This document shows, in pieces, positions 34,809-44,080 of a DNA stretch of 64,000 nt. The notes under the pieces are model-generated. The model had not been told where the DNA came from and made no database searches. It saw only the letters and a list, made by a program, of their open reading frames with translations. A program made the translations under genes and the position numbers. The stretch lies in the NCBI RefSeq assembly GCF_014218355.1, contig NZ_AP023368.1, positions 2,670,001 to 2,734,000 of the forward strand. Direction: 5' to 3'. The stretch's first letter is position 1; every line of letters starts with the position of its first letter. Source of the stretch: Anaerocolumna chitinilytica (lineage in GTDB: Bacteria > Bacillota > Clostridia > Lachnospirales > Lachnospiraceae).

Positions 34809-37800
34809 ATTTAAGAGAGATTGCAAGGAGCGGGATGAAGGGAAGGAAAAAGGATGCGCTGTTGTTAAAAATGGTCGTATCATTATCCTTTGCATTTATT
34901 GCAGCAGCATTAATCTTCCAAACAAGTATGCAGGAAACAAAAACTGCCCAGCGAGAAAAGCTTTATGGTAGCTGGCAGGGTGCATACTTAGATGGAAACG
35001 ATGAGAGCTATCAGAAACTTGACCGTGAAAAAGAGATAAAGGAATTAACCGGTACTTACATATTAGGAAACACAGATAGTGTTGGATTTGTGGGAACACT
35101 ACCAAAGGCTCTGCAGGATATGAGTGGCTTTACCTTATATCAAGGACGATTTCCCAAAAAGGATAATGAGATTCTGGTTGAATTGAATCAGCTTAGTAAT
35201 GCAGGCTTAGAGCTTAAAATCGGACAGAAGGTTAAGATTTCTCTGATAAATGTAACAGAAGAAAACAGTGCCAAGATAGCACCACTGGAGCAGGAGTATT
35301 ACCAATCTTATATAAAGGGAGGAAATCTCGAAAAATATGGATATCATGAGAATCCAAGTGCGGATTTTGATGATATCCATGCAGTAGTTTCGACAGAGTA
35401 TCTATATGTATTTAAAAAAGGCAGTGCATCAGATGCAGCTACAATAAAGAAAAAGGGACTTCTGGTTCATCAGGAAATTATGCTTCAAAAGGAATTTACG
35501 ATATGCGGAATTTTAAATACCTATTCGGATAAATGGGATTTAGGCGGGCATACAGTACCGAATGCTTTTGTAACAGAAGAAGCAGGAGCAGCTATTAAGA
35601 ATGCATTTTATAATAACGGTTATGCGGATGTAGAAAAATATCAGATGCCCCTGGATATTTTCTTCCGTCTGCGTTCGTTAAATAGTAAGGCTTTTCATAA
35701 GCTGGCAGCAGAATATCCGGATAAGGCGGATGAAACAGAATCTTCAGAAGATGGTACGAATAACTTGCTCTTTAATCTAAAAAAGAACCTAAGTGATGCC
35801 GAGAAGGAGAAAATTTCAAAATACTATGGAAATCCCAAACAAGAAGCTTCCCAGGAGGACACCGGATTAATAAAGGGCAGTATCATTCAAGGAGGAGATT
35901 CAACGGCAAGTTTTAGAAAGAACAGCTTTTCCTATCCGGAGTCAGGGAATTCGACAGAGTTTCTACTTACTGCATCTATACTGGGCATTATTTTTATAAC
36001 AACAATCTGCGCGGTATTTCAAATATTTTTAACCCAATTGCGTAGAAGAAGCAGAAAGCTGGTTTTACTAAAATCAATTGGGGCAACCAGAGGACAGTTA
36101 TTTGGAATACTCTTTTGGGAAGCGGTTTATCTGTGGAGAACAGGACTGCTTTTTGGAGCTCTTGGCGGAAGTGCACTTTCCTCAGCTATTTTGTACCTAT
36201 TAAAATTAACCGGAAAGGAAAGCTTAGTAATAGCTATTCCTCTAAAGCTGCTGCTGTTGGGTATTGTAATCGGAAGTATTTCATTATTCCTTGGAATACT
36301 AATACCAGCAATATATGCGGTTAATATTCCTTTAACAGGGACTATGGAACAAAAACAAAAGCATACAAAAGATGTTTCCAGCAAAAGAAATAGAAAGTTT
36401 AATCCCAAGGCTGCAGTACATTATGTTACACAGGACTTTTATCATATCACTATACGTTATCTGAAGAATAGCAGAGGAAAAAATCTGTTATCCTTTGCAA
36501 TTTCCCTATTTATTATAAGCATTCTGACAGCTTCTTTATATCTTTCCTATTACGCTTTTAGCAGATATCAAGAATCAGTTGTGGACATGGGAAGACCGGA
36601 TTATACACTAAAAGCCATATATGGAGAAAATAAAAAGAGGATACCGGAGATAAATTCAGAACTGAAAAAAATTAACGGGGTTAAGAGTGTTTCATGCTAC
36701 AAATATGGTAAAAACCTATTATTTTGGTATGATGGAATTAAAAAAGACACGTTATTGAATACCTTTGATGAATTACTGCCGGATAAATTAAAGAGCGAAC
36801 ATTTTGCAAAATATGTTTCTGATACAGCAAATCAGCCGGAGTATATTACGGATGCTTTTTATTCCTACTATTATGGTTTGAATCCGGACACAGAGGAAGC
36901 AAAAACTATCTTTTCAGCTATTACAGAGGGCAGCATAAATACAGAACAATTTAAGAAGGCTGAAGAAGTAATTCTTCTGGTACCATTATATAAACAGCAA
37001 GTTTCAGAAAAAAAAGTAATAGCAGGATATGATAAGATAAAAGCAGCTGTTGGGCTTGATAAGCGTTTTCACTGGCTGCTTGGGGAAGATAAAGCCTATG
37101 AAACTTCTTTGGACAGCAGGTATAAGAATATCTATGACAGTTATAACACCTTAAAACCGGGAGATACGCTCTATCTATCAGCTGATAAGGAGAAAATCAC
37201 AGAAAGCGGTAAAATTCCGGGCTTTAACACAACATCAGTTAAAGTGGGTGGAATAATACATTATTTCCCTGAAAAGGGAATATGGCCTTTTTCAAACCTG
37301 ACCTCTTGTTATACAGTAATTGGCTCTATCGATGGTATGGAGAAACTTTATCCTAATTCAAAGCTCGGTCTGTTTCAGGTGAGTATTAATCAGATGGCAG
37401 AAATGGTGAAGATACTCTACCCCTCCAGCTATGGAGAAACACTTTGGAATATTAAAGCAGAGGATAAGGAGAATCCTGAGGTATTAGATGCAAGACTGCT
37501 TACTTTTGCTAATCAGTATGGTTTTACATTATATAATTATAAAGAAAGCAGTGAAAGAATATTAGGAGAAGCATTGAATAATATTTTAGTAATAGCTTTG
37601 TTGGGATTAATCTCTACTACCATAGCTTTTATTGCCTTTTATAATACATCTATTTCCAGGATGGAACAGGAAAAAAATCGAATTGGTATCTTACAATCTA
37701 TTGGAGTTAACAAAAAACAGTTTGCCGTTCAGTATATGCTGCAAGGAGCATTACAGGGAATAGCTGCCGTAATTGCAGCAAATGCAGCTTTATTCTTACT

Positions 37801-38023
37801 GTTATTTATAACTACAGTGTTTTCATCGACTATTGGAAACAGCGGGTTAGGACAATTATTACGAGAGGTTGCAGCAATTAGGCTATGGAAGTATCCATGG
37901 GGGCTTCATATAGGTGTAGATGTAATATTTATTGCAATCATAACAGTATTACAGATGATACCCGCTATGAGAATAGCAAGACAGTATCCGGTGGAGAATA
38001 TCAGGAGTCTTGGAAGAGGTTAA
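34805..38023 (+). CDS. FtsX-type ABC permease, large (1,072 residues)
   Basis: A first membrane segment near residue 20, then a large extracytoplasmic domain (about 45-385), an FtsX core with three segments (about 390-500), another segment near 565, a second outside domain (about 585-930), and a final FtsX core (930-1060). This duplicated layout is the long MacB/FtsX-like Firmicute permease. Its start overlaps the ATPase stop by four bases, which implies coupled translation. The 5' neighbour is a tandem repeat and no regulator is linked. Substrate unknown. Confidence 0.85.
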   Translation: MNLREIARSGMKGRKKDALLLKMVVSLSFAFIAAALIFQTSMQETKTAQREKLYGSWQGAYLDGNDESYQKLDREKEIKELTGTYILGNTDSVGFVGTLPKALQDMSGFTLYQGRFPKKDNEILVELNQLSNAGLELKIGQKVKISLINVTEENSAKIAPLEQEYYQSYIKGGNLEKYGYHENPSADFDDIHAVVSTEYLYVFKKGSASDAATIKKKGLLVHQEIMLQKEFTICGILNTYSDKWDLGGHTVPNAFVTEEAGAAIKNAFYNNGYADVEKYQMPLDIFFRLRSLNSKAFHKLAAEYPDKADETESSEDGTNNLLFNLKKNLSDAEKEKISKYYGNPKQEASQEDTGLIKGSIIQGGDSTASFRKNSFSYPESGNSTEFLLTASILGIIFITTICAVFQIFLTQLRRRSRKLVLLKSIGATRGQLFGILFWEAVYLWRTGLLFGALGGSALSSAILYLLKLTGKESLVIAIPLKLLLLGIVIGSISLFLGILIPAIYAVNIPLTGTMEQKQKHTKDVSSKRNRKFNPKAAVHYVTQDFYHITIRYLKNSRGKNLLSFAISLFIISILTASLYLSYYAFSRYQESVVDMGRPDYTLKAIYGENKKRIPEINSELKKINGVKSVSCYKYGKNLLFWYDGIKKDTLLNTFDELLPDKLKSEHFAKYVSDTANQPEYITDAFYSYYYGLNPDTEEAKTIFSAITEGSINTEQFKKAEEVILLVPLYKQQVSEKKVIAGYDKIKAAVGLDKRFHWLLGEDKAYETSLDSRYKNIYDSYNTLKPGDTLYLSADKEKITESGKIPGFNTTSVKVGGIIHYFPEKGIWPFSNLTSCYTVIGSIDGMEKLYPNSKLGLFQVSINQMAEMVKILYPSSYGETLWNIKAEDKENPEVLDARLLTFANQYGFTLYNYKESSERILGEALNNILVIALLGLISTTIAFIAFYNTSISRMEQEKNRIGILQSIGVNKKQFAVQYMLQGALQGIAAVIAANAALFLLLFITTVFSSTIGNSGLGQLLREVAAIRLWKYPWGLHIGVDVIFIAIITVLQMIPAMRIARQYPVENIRSLGRG

Positions 38024-38043
38024 AAGAGATACAAGAAGTAGAA

Positions 38044-38105
38044 GAAGCGGTTTGCTTTTAGGATTGATACAAAGTTTATCCCTAAAACAAGCCGCTTTTT
38101 TTCTT
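38044..38105 (+). terminator. intrinsic terminator after the MacB-type ABC genes
   Basis: An imperfect stem of about 18 base pairs (AAGCGG at 38045 with CCGCTT at 38092-38097 at its base) runs into seven Ts. Confidence 0.75.
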
Positions 38106-38141
38106 TAGAGCTAAAATTCATATTTTAATAAAAGGTAGTTC

Positions 38142-38804
38142 TCATTTCGTATTATTTGCGCCTGTTTGTGAATCTGAATTACTACTGCTTCTACCCATCA
38201 TACCATCTCTTGAGAAAGATCTTACTGTTATAACGGAAGGAACTTCATTACCGGATGAATCCGTGGTGAATTCCACGGTTATCATACTTCCTGTAGTAAC
38301 ATCGGCGAGAGAGCCTGTAGTTGCTTTACCATCTTTCTCAACAGAATATGTAGTGCTATCAGTCACTGTAATCGTTTTTTCTTCTCCTTGAGGCATTTTA
38401 GTGCTTCCCTTCTGAGTATTACCGGAAGGTGCTGGATGATTGCTGTTCTTATCGTTACCTGTGCTGTCGCTGCTATTAGCATCTGAACTCTTATCCGGAG
38501 GAGTTATGTTATCTGAGTTCTTAGAATCACTATTTGGTCTTTGTCCTTTGTTTTCACCGTTGCCGGGACCCCGGTTACCTCCACTAGGCCATGCTGTAAG
38601 TGTTATCGTATTTCCATCCACTGCAGTAACCTGACCATTGATGGTTGAAGCATCCTTAGCAGTGCTGTCTGCTGTTACCGGGTTATTTTCGCTACCTGTT
38701 TGTGCAGCCTGTTCCTGTGAATTATCTTTTGAGCATCCTGCTACCAAGAGAAACAGCGAAGATATAGTCAGCAGGAGAATAGCCTTCTTTTTTACGGTTT
38801 TCAT
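38142..38804 (-). CDS. Asn/Ser/Gly-rich lipoprotein with DUF5666-like ends
   Basis: 220 residues. The lipoprotein signal ends at lipobox LVAGC (Cys24), so it is anchored outside the membrane. Residues 53-70 (INGQVTAVDGNTITLTA) and 140-200 (KTITVTDSTTYSVEKDGK to VPSVITVRSF) form the two halves of a small beta-barrel-like domain of DUF5666 style. Between them is a low-complexity insert rich in Asn, Ser, Asp, Gly and Pro. The C-terminus is also Ser/Asn rich. Function unknown. Confidence 0.75.
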   Translation of the reverse strand: MKTVKKKAILLLTISSLFLLVAGCSKDNSQEQAAQTGSENNPVTADSTAKDASTINGQVTAVDGNTITLTAWPSGGNRGPGNGENKGQRPNSDSKNSDNITPPDKSSDANSSDSTGNDKNSNHPAPSGNTQKGSTKMPQGEEKTITVTDSTTYSVEKDGKATTGSLADVTTGSMITVEFTTDSSGNEVPSVITVRSFSRDGMMGRSSSNSDSQTGANNTK

Positions 38805-39085
38805 CTATAAATCCTTACCTTTCTTATATGATTCTCCAGGAACCATGAATTATATTCCTAATTTATATTAAAGTGCATCTGTGACTATTTTGTGGGAAGT
38901 CTGTTAAAAACTGGTGAAAAAACTGTGAATTATGAGATGAATATGACTAATGTCATACTAGCATTTCATTTGTTGTGTTATAATAAAACTTGGATAATGG
39001 CAACAAAAGCTTGTTTGAATAACGGGTGTTCATAATGGGAAGCAAGGTGTTGTAAAAAAAAATTATATAGGAGAGGAAGAATCGA

Positions 39086-39508
39086 ATGATACAGTCAATT
39101 ATACATATCGCACTGGTAGTGAGGGATTATGATGAGGCAATTGATTTTTATACTAAAAAATTAAATTTTACATTAGTGGAAGACACCTATCAGCCGGAGC
39201 AGGATAAAAGATGGGTGGTTGTATCTCCTCCGGGTTCTACCGGCTGTACTTTATTGCTGGCTAAGGCATCGAAACCAGAGCAGATTCCTTATATAGGGAA
39301 TCAGGCGGGAGGAAGAATCTATCTTTTTCTTGGTACCGATGATTTCTGGAGAGATTACAAGGAAATGCTGTCAAAAGGCATTGAGTTTGTGAGGGAACCT
39401 AAAGCACAGTCCTATGGTACTGTTGCTGTATTTAAAGATTTGTACGGTAATCTTTGGGATTTGGTGCAATTTGCAGAAGGACATCCAATGTATCCTAGGG
39501 TGAAATAG
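39086..39508 (+). CDS. VOC-superfamily (glyoxalase / bleomycin resistance-like) protein
   Basis: 140 residues with two beta-alpha-beta-beta-beta units. The first starts IIHIALVVRDYDEAIDFYTKKLNF and the second includes YLFLGTDDFWRDYKEMLSKGIEFVREP and ends in FKDLYGNLWDLVQF. Metal ligands of the fold are plausible at His7 (IIHIAL) and near Glu/Gln of the last strand. Members range from glyoxalases to antibiotic-binding proteins; the sequence does not decide which. GGAGAGGA precedes the ATG. A GNAT gene remnant follows. Confidence 0.82.
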   Translation: MIQSIIHIALVVRDYDEAIDFYTKKLNFTLVEDTYQPEQDKRWVVVSPPGSTGCTLLLAKASKPEQIPYIGNQAGGRIYLFLGTDDFWRDYKEMLSKGIEFVREPKAQSYGTVAVFKDLYGNLWDLVQFAEGHPMYPRVK

Positions 39509-39539
39509 TATTTTATGGAAGGTGGATTTAGATGCCTAA

Positions 39540-39665
39540 TATTGCCTTGATACTTTTGACTGGCAAGGAAGAGATTTTTATCTTGAAATGGGATATGAGG
39601 AGGTTGGTAGTTATACTTGCGAAGAGGATATGTTTTCAGAGTACTTTTTTCGCAAGGAGATATAA
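39540..39665 (+). pseudogene. 3' remnant of a GNAT acetyltransferase gene
   Basis: A 41-codon frame reads YCLDTFDWQGRDFY, then LEMGYEEVGSY and ends SEYFFRKEI before TAA. The T-F-D-x-Q-x-x-x-F-Y-x-x-x-G-Y-E-x-x-G pattern is the conserved C-terminal end of one GNAT subgroup. An in-frame TAA at 39537 and no start codon precede it, so the 5' three quarters of the gene are gone. Confidence 0.65.
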
Positions 39666-39723
39666 TTATTAAAATATTCTTTCTGGATATAGCAGAATAT
39701 GTTTTGATGGTAGGGAGAAAAAG

Positions 39724-40539
39724 ATGAGTATAGAAATTAGGGGAGTATCTCTGAAGGTAGAAACTCTTGATTCGTTATACCTTATACCGGTTGATTATAA
39801 TAATATAACCATACCGCTAATTTTTGACACTGGTGCCTCAATTACAGCCATAACAAAAACAACTGCACTTAGTTTAATGGCAAAAGAAACAGAACGGACC
39901 ATTACCGGAGGCGGAAATGCAGGTAAAATCAATAATACCAATATTGCAGTAATACCGGAGATATCTTTGGGAAATGTAATAATTCATAATCAAGAAGTGG
40001 CTGTAGTTGAAGATGAAGTCTTAAATTTTGATTTTGGTGAGGAATTCGGAAAAGTTCAATTAAATGGATTTTTAGGGTGGGATATCATACAAAAATACAG
40101 ATGGATTTATGATAATGCCAAAGGAGAGCTGGCTTTAGAATCTCCATATTCAAATAGTTTAATTAAGAATATGGCAGAATGGGACAACATGCCAATAATA
40201 AGTGTAATGTATGAAGGAAAAGAGAAATTATTTGGCATTGACACCGGAAATACGGAGTCCGTTCTTGGAGAGAAATTTTATTATAAATTGGAGGATTCAA
40301 CTGAGATTAATGATAGCTTTGCAGGAATCGATGGAACATCCGTTGAAAAGGTAAGGGTTATGGACAAACTGGTTTTACAGATAGCAAATTGTAATGTGAC
40401 ACTAAAAAATATTATTGCCTGTAAACGTTCATTGTTTCCTACTAAAAATAATGATGTATGTGGACTGCTTGGAGCAGATATTCTAAAAGGTAAAAGCTGG
40501 ATGATTGATTATAAGAATAGATCAATCGAAATCTGGTAA
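39724..40539 (+). CDS. two-domain retropepsin-like aspartyl protease
   Basis: 271 residues with no signal peptide. Two halves each carry an aspartyl protease motif and the later hydrophobic-Gly element: DTGAS at 35-39 with NGFLGWDII (about 118), and DTGNT at 173-177 with CGLLGADIL (about 246). Retroviral-type proteases need two such halves to build one active site; here both are on one chain, as in pepsins. The second motif has Asn where Ala or Ser is usual. Substrate and processing target are unknown. It lies 73 bases before hcp in the same direction. Confidence 0.75.
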   Translation: MSIEIRGVSLKVETLDSLYLIPVDYNNITIPLIFDTGASITAITKTTALSLMAKETERTITGGGNAGKINNTNIAVIPEISLGNVIIHNQEVAVVEDEVLNFDFGEEFGKVQLNGFLGWDIIQKYRWIYDNAKGELALESPYSNSLIKNMAEWDNMPIISVMYEGKEKLFGIDTGNTESVLGEKFYYKLEDSTEINDSFAGIDGTSVEKVRVMDKLVLQIANCNVTLKNIIACKRSLFPTKNNDVCGLLGADILKGKSWMIDYKNRSIEIW

Positions 40540-40611
40540 TAAGACATATTTACTTCAGCGTTGGGCAATACTGTAAAATATAATAACATATTTTATAAGG
40601 AGTGTATCCCG

Positions 40612-42267
40612 ATGGAGAATGCAATGTTTTGTTATCAGTGCGAGCAGACTTTTGGAGGTAAAGGTTGTACTAAAAGCGGTGTTTGCGGAAAAACACCGGA
40701 GATAGCAAATCTTCAGGATTTGCTGATTTATCAATTGAAAGGAATATCCTGTTATGCAAGACCATTAATTGAACAGGGAAAGAAAATAGATAAAGAAGTA
40801 GTAAAGTTTGTTGAGAACAGTTTATTTACTACCTTAACAAATGTGAACTTTGATGCGGAAGCTCATGTAAGACTATTAAAGGAATCTGCGCAGATAAAGC
40901 AGGCTATGAAAGAACAGGCACCGGAAGGAATATATCCGGATGCTGCTACTTATCAGTTAAGTGAAACCAAGGAAGATATGTTAAAAGATTCCGATAAAGC
41001 CGGTATTATGTATAATAAGGATTTAGACGAGGATATTCGTTCCCTGCGCTCAACGATTCTATATGGCTTGAAGGGAATCAGTGCTTATGGCCATCAGGCG
41101 AGATTTATCGGATTTCAAGATGACCAAATTGATCATATGTATTTCCTAGGGTTAGAAGCAACAACGAATGATAAATTAACACTGGAAGAGATGATTCGTA
41201 TGACTATGCGGGTTGGTGAAAGCAGTGTTCAGGTAATTAAACTGTTAGACGATGCAAATACAAGCAGATTTCAGAATCCCACTGCTCATAAGGTAAATGT
41301 TAAAGTAAAAAAGGGACCCTTTATTATAGTATCAGGCCATGATCTTCATGATCTGGAAATGTTGCTGGAACAGACAAAAGGAAAAGGTATCAATATTTAT
41401 ACCCATGGGGAGATGTTACCTTCCCACGGCTATCCTGAACTTAAAAAATACAAGCATCTGGTTGGGAATTTTGGATCGGCCTGGCAGAATCAGCAGAAAG
41501 AATTCGATGAAATACCTGGCTGTATTTTAATGACAACTAACTGCCTTATGAAGCCAAGAGATTCGTATAAGGACAGAATTTACTCTACAAGCGTAGTTGG
41601 TTGGGATGGCATCAAACATATTGATGTAAAAGAAGATGGCACAAAGGATTTTTCGGAAATAATAAAAAAAGCTTTGGAACTTGGCGGTTTTGATAAGGAT
41701 GAGGATAAGGAAGAAATCTTAGTGGGATTTGGGCATCATGAAACGCTGTCTCATGCAGGTGAAATCGTCAAAGCTGTTAAAGATGGTACAATCAGGCATT
41801 TCTTCTTAATCGGTGGCTGTGACGGCGCAAGACCAGGTAGAAGCTATTACACGGATTATGCACAGTTAGTACCGAAGGATTGTGTTATCTTGACTCTTGC
41901 CTGTGGTAAGTATCGTTTTAATAAGTTGGATTTTGGAACGGTAGCAGGTCTTCCAAGACTGTTAGATGTGGGTCAATGTAATGATGCTTATTCTGCAATC
42001 CGTATTGCTACAGCACTGGCTGACGCCTTTGACACGGATGTAAATTCTCTGCCACTTTCCATTGTATTATCCTGGTATGAACAAAAGGCAGTTGCAGATT
42101 TATTAGCATTATTGTCACTTGGTATAAAAGGGATGTATCTGGGGCCAAGTTTACCTGCTTTTCTGTCACCAAATGTCTTTCAATATCTGGTAGATACCTT
42201 TAATATCAGGGCAATCAGTACACCGGAAGATGATTTAAAAGCCTCCTTAAATCAAGCGGTATTATAG
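40612..42267 (+). CDS. hcp: hybrid cluster protein (hydroxylamine / NO reductase)
   Basis: 551 residues. It contains the hybrid Fe-S-O cluster and reduces nitric oxide or hydroxylamine, protecting anaerobes from nitrosative stress. The N-terminal cluster cysteines are C7-x2-C10-x8-C19-x5-C25, and the hybrid cluster ligands appear in the downstream conserved blocks (GHDLHDLEMLLEQT, TTNCLMKP, GGCDGARPGRSYY, CGKYRFNKLDFGTV). The ATG at 40612 has AAGGAG upstream; the longer in-frame start at 40561 has none and would add residues before the cluster motif. No separate Hcr reductase gene is adjacent. A terminator follows. Confidence 0.95.
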   Translation: MENAMFCYQCEQTFGGKGCTKSGVCGKTPEIANLQDLLIYQLKGISCYARPLIEQGKKIDKEVVKFVENSLFTTLTNVNFDAEAHVRLLKESAQIKQAMKEQAPEGIYPDAATYQLSETKEDMLKDSDKAGIMYNKDLDEDIRSLRSTILYGLKGISAYGHQARFIGFQDDQIDHMYFLGLEATTNDKLTLEEMIRMTMRVGESSVQVIKLLDDANTSRFQNPTAHKVNVKVKKGPFIIVSGHDLHDLEMLLEQTKGKGINIYTHGEMLPSHGYPELKKYKHLVGNFGSAWQNQQKEFDEIPGCILMTTNCLMKPRDSYKDRIYSTSVVGWDGIKHIDVKEDGTKDFSEIIKKALELGGFDKDEDKEEILVGFGHHETLSHAGEIVKAVKDGTIRHFFLIGGCDGARPGRSYYTDYAQLVPKDCVILTLACGKYRFNKLDFGTVAGLPRLLDVGQCNDAYSAIRIATALADAFDTDVNSLPLSIVLSWYEQKAVADLLALLSLGIKGMYLGPSLPAFLSPNVFQYLVDTFNIRAISTPEDDLKASLNQAVL

Positions 42268-42294
42268 AAATGAAAATGGAATCAATATAAAATG

Positions 42295-42336
42295 AAAAGC
42301 AGGTACTTATCATATGACAAGTGCCTGTTTTTTACT
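42295..42336 (+). terminator. intrinsic terminator after hcp
   Basis: AGGTACTTATC pairs with GACAAGTGCCT (two G-U pairs, loop ATAT), followed by six Ts. Confidence 0.75.
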
Positions 42337-42351
42337 AATTTTTATTTTCTT

Positions 42352-42777
42352 TTAATCTTTTGCTTTGTAAAAGCTAGTGATTAGAACATAACCCAGTATT
42401 AGTTGAAAAAAGGATATATACTTATCCGAAAAAACGTTTAAAAGATAAGATGTTGTATTAATTACAAGTTTTGATATTATAGGTATGTTGGTATAGAGCA
42501 GAATATAGGTAAGAGTAAAGTAAAGTGAGGGTAAACCAAGTATAATTATTTTTGGCAGATTGATTTTCCAAAGCCCCTCTTTTTTATTTTCAAGATATAA
42601 ATGTTCGCATCCAAGTAAAACACCAGCAAGTACTCCTGTAATTACATTTAAAATAATATGAAAGTGACTAATTGTAAAACTTGCTTTGTGAAAGAAAGAG
42701 AAGAATTTACTTGTGTTTAGGAAGACCACTGTAAGGATTAACAACAAATAGATTAGATATTTATACCATCTTTTAAT
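42352..42777 (-). CDS. hypothetical membrane protein, possible ATT start
   Basis: About 131-141 residues with four hydrophobic segments. I do not recognise the family. The frame is open back to a stop just beyond 42780. No ATG exists in it. A strong GAAGGGGGT site lies nine bases before an ATT codon at 42777, giving an N-terminus (KRWYKYLIYLLLIL) that looks real, basic then hydrophobic. The TTG at 42747 is the only canonical alternative and has no ribosome site. Either a rare ATT start is used or an ATG has mutated and the gene is dying. Confidence 0.45.
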   Translation of the reverse strand: MKRWYKYLIYLLLILTVVFLNTSKFFSFFHKASFTISHFHIILNVITGVLAGVLLGCEHLYLENKKEGLWKINLPKIIILGLPSLYFTLTYILLYTNIPIISKLVINTTSYLLNVFSDKYISFFQLILGYVLITSFYKAKD

Positions 42778-43007
42778 GTTCTAAGTACCCCCTTCTTAAA
42801 TTTAAAATCAACCAATGGTATTATTATACAATAAAATTTCTAATTTTGCTATAGTGTATAGAAAAAGAAAGATTATAACGTCCTACAATTAATGGTAGAA
42901 TATGTATGCTGAGTAATGTATAATAATTATTGATAATTTAAGAGATTATCAATAATGAAATATGTTTTAGCATGATAAATATACTTGGATAAGGATATAA
43001 GGATACT

Positions 43008-43503
43008 ATGAAACATTGGTTTAACACGAAAGCAATTAATAATAATTATGTATCATCCTGTGTTTTGGGAATAGGTATAATTCTATGGTTTTATATCACC
43101 TGTTACATAGCAGTGAAAAGCAATTTCTTGGTAAGCATTGGCAATATTACAAAAGATACGTTAGTTAATAGAGTTCTCTTTGATTTTTTTACAATAACTC
43201 TTTTAGCTTTCATTATAATTATTAACTGCAATAATAATCAGTGGATTCTTTTTTGGCATCGGGCATGCAGTATTGCCTTCTGTAATGACAAACGCTGATG
43301 TTTTTCAGTTGCTTTTAGCGATGGTAAGTGAAGTAGGCGGTGGAGTTTTAATCGGATGGTATTTTATCGTGTTACAGGAGAGAAGTAAGACTATATGGAT
43401 TCCTGTACTTATACATGCAATTCTGGATTACACGGTAGGAATTATTGGAGTAGTGGTGGCGGCAGTAACGCTGATTTATTTTCTGGATAAAACAAAACCG
43501 TAG
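43008..43503 (+). pseudogene. broken CPBP-family intramembrane protease gene
   Basis: Two overlapping frames hold parts of one protein. The first, from ATG 43008, gives the N-terminal membrane segments. The second carries the C-terminal half, starting around 43224 as IIISGFFFGIGHAVLPSVM and going on to IGWYFIVLQERSKTIWIPVLIHAILDYT, the third and fourth conserved blocks of CPBP (CAAX protease / bacteriocin-processing) proteins. The family's first block (EExxxR) is missing, so there has been a small deletion plus a frameshift between the halves. The last part has intact histidines. The gene is dead unless the sequence is wrong. Confidence 0.7.
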
Positions 43504-43564
43504 TCAAGTGATATGAGTTATAATAAACTTATGAATTAGTACGAAAGGAAATATATTTAGTAAT

Positions 43565-44056
43565 ATGACAACAATCATACTTAGAAACATGACAACAATA
43601 TATATTAGCCATAATAATAAAATGCTGCTTCTCTACCGTATAGGATCAAGAGTAGTTGAACCTTCCTGGTGCGGTATCGGAGGTCATTTTGAAGAAGGAG
43701 AGTTAAATAACCCCAAAGCATGTGTATTAAGAGAGTTATTCGAAGAAACAGGTATATGTGAAAAAGATCTTGGAAAAGTGGAGTTAAGATATATAACACT
43801 CAGGCTTAAGAACAATGAAATTCGTCAGAATTACTACTACTTCACTGAATTAATCAATGATAGCATTGACATTAGTGAATGCAAGGAAGGGGTTCTGGAA
43901 TGGGTGGATAGAGATCAAATCTTAGAAAAGGACATGCCTTTTACAGCGAAGGAGTGTTTGAAACATTATCTGAATAATGGTAATGATACAGAAATGATAT
44001 ATGCAGGAACTGCAACTGATGACGGAGTAGATTTTGTTGAATTAAAAGATTTTTAA
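43565..44056 (+). CDS. Nudix hydrolase
   Basis: 163 residues. The Nudix box is GHFEEGELNNPKACVLRELFEETG, with two extra residues between the first Glu and RE compared with the standard box, as in some Firmicute subfamilies, and the metal-binding REx2EE core intact. It hydrolyses a nucleoside diphosphate linked to another moiety; the substrate is unknown, and oxidised nucleotide clean-up is one option. The following two histidine phosphatase genes read in the same direction with small gaps (24 and 46 bases), implying one operon. A weak ribosome site AAAGGAAAT lies about 17 bases before the ATG. Confidence 0.82.
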   Translation: MTTIILRNMTTIYISHNNKMLLLYRIGSRVVEPSWCGIGGHFEEGELNNPKACVLRELFEETGICEKDLGKVELRYITLRLKNNEIRQNYYYFTELINDSIDISECKEGVLEWVDRDQILEKDMPFTAKECLKHYLNNGNDTEMIYAGTATDDGVDFVELKDF

Positions 44057-44080
44057 TCCTGAAAAAGGAGAGGAGACAAT

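Noticed and set aside
40612..42267. Carbon monoxide dehydrogenase as an alternative to Hcp
   Set aside because: The Cys spacing C-x2-C-x8-C-x5-C, the length of about 550 and the C-terminal blocks fit hybrid cluster proteins, not CO dehydrogenases of over 600 residues.
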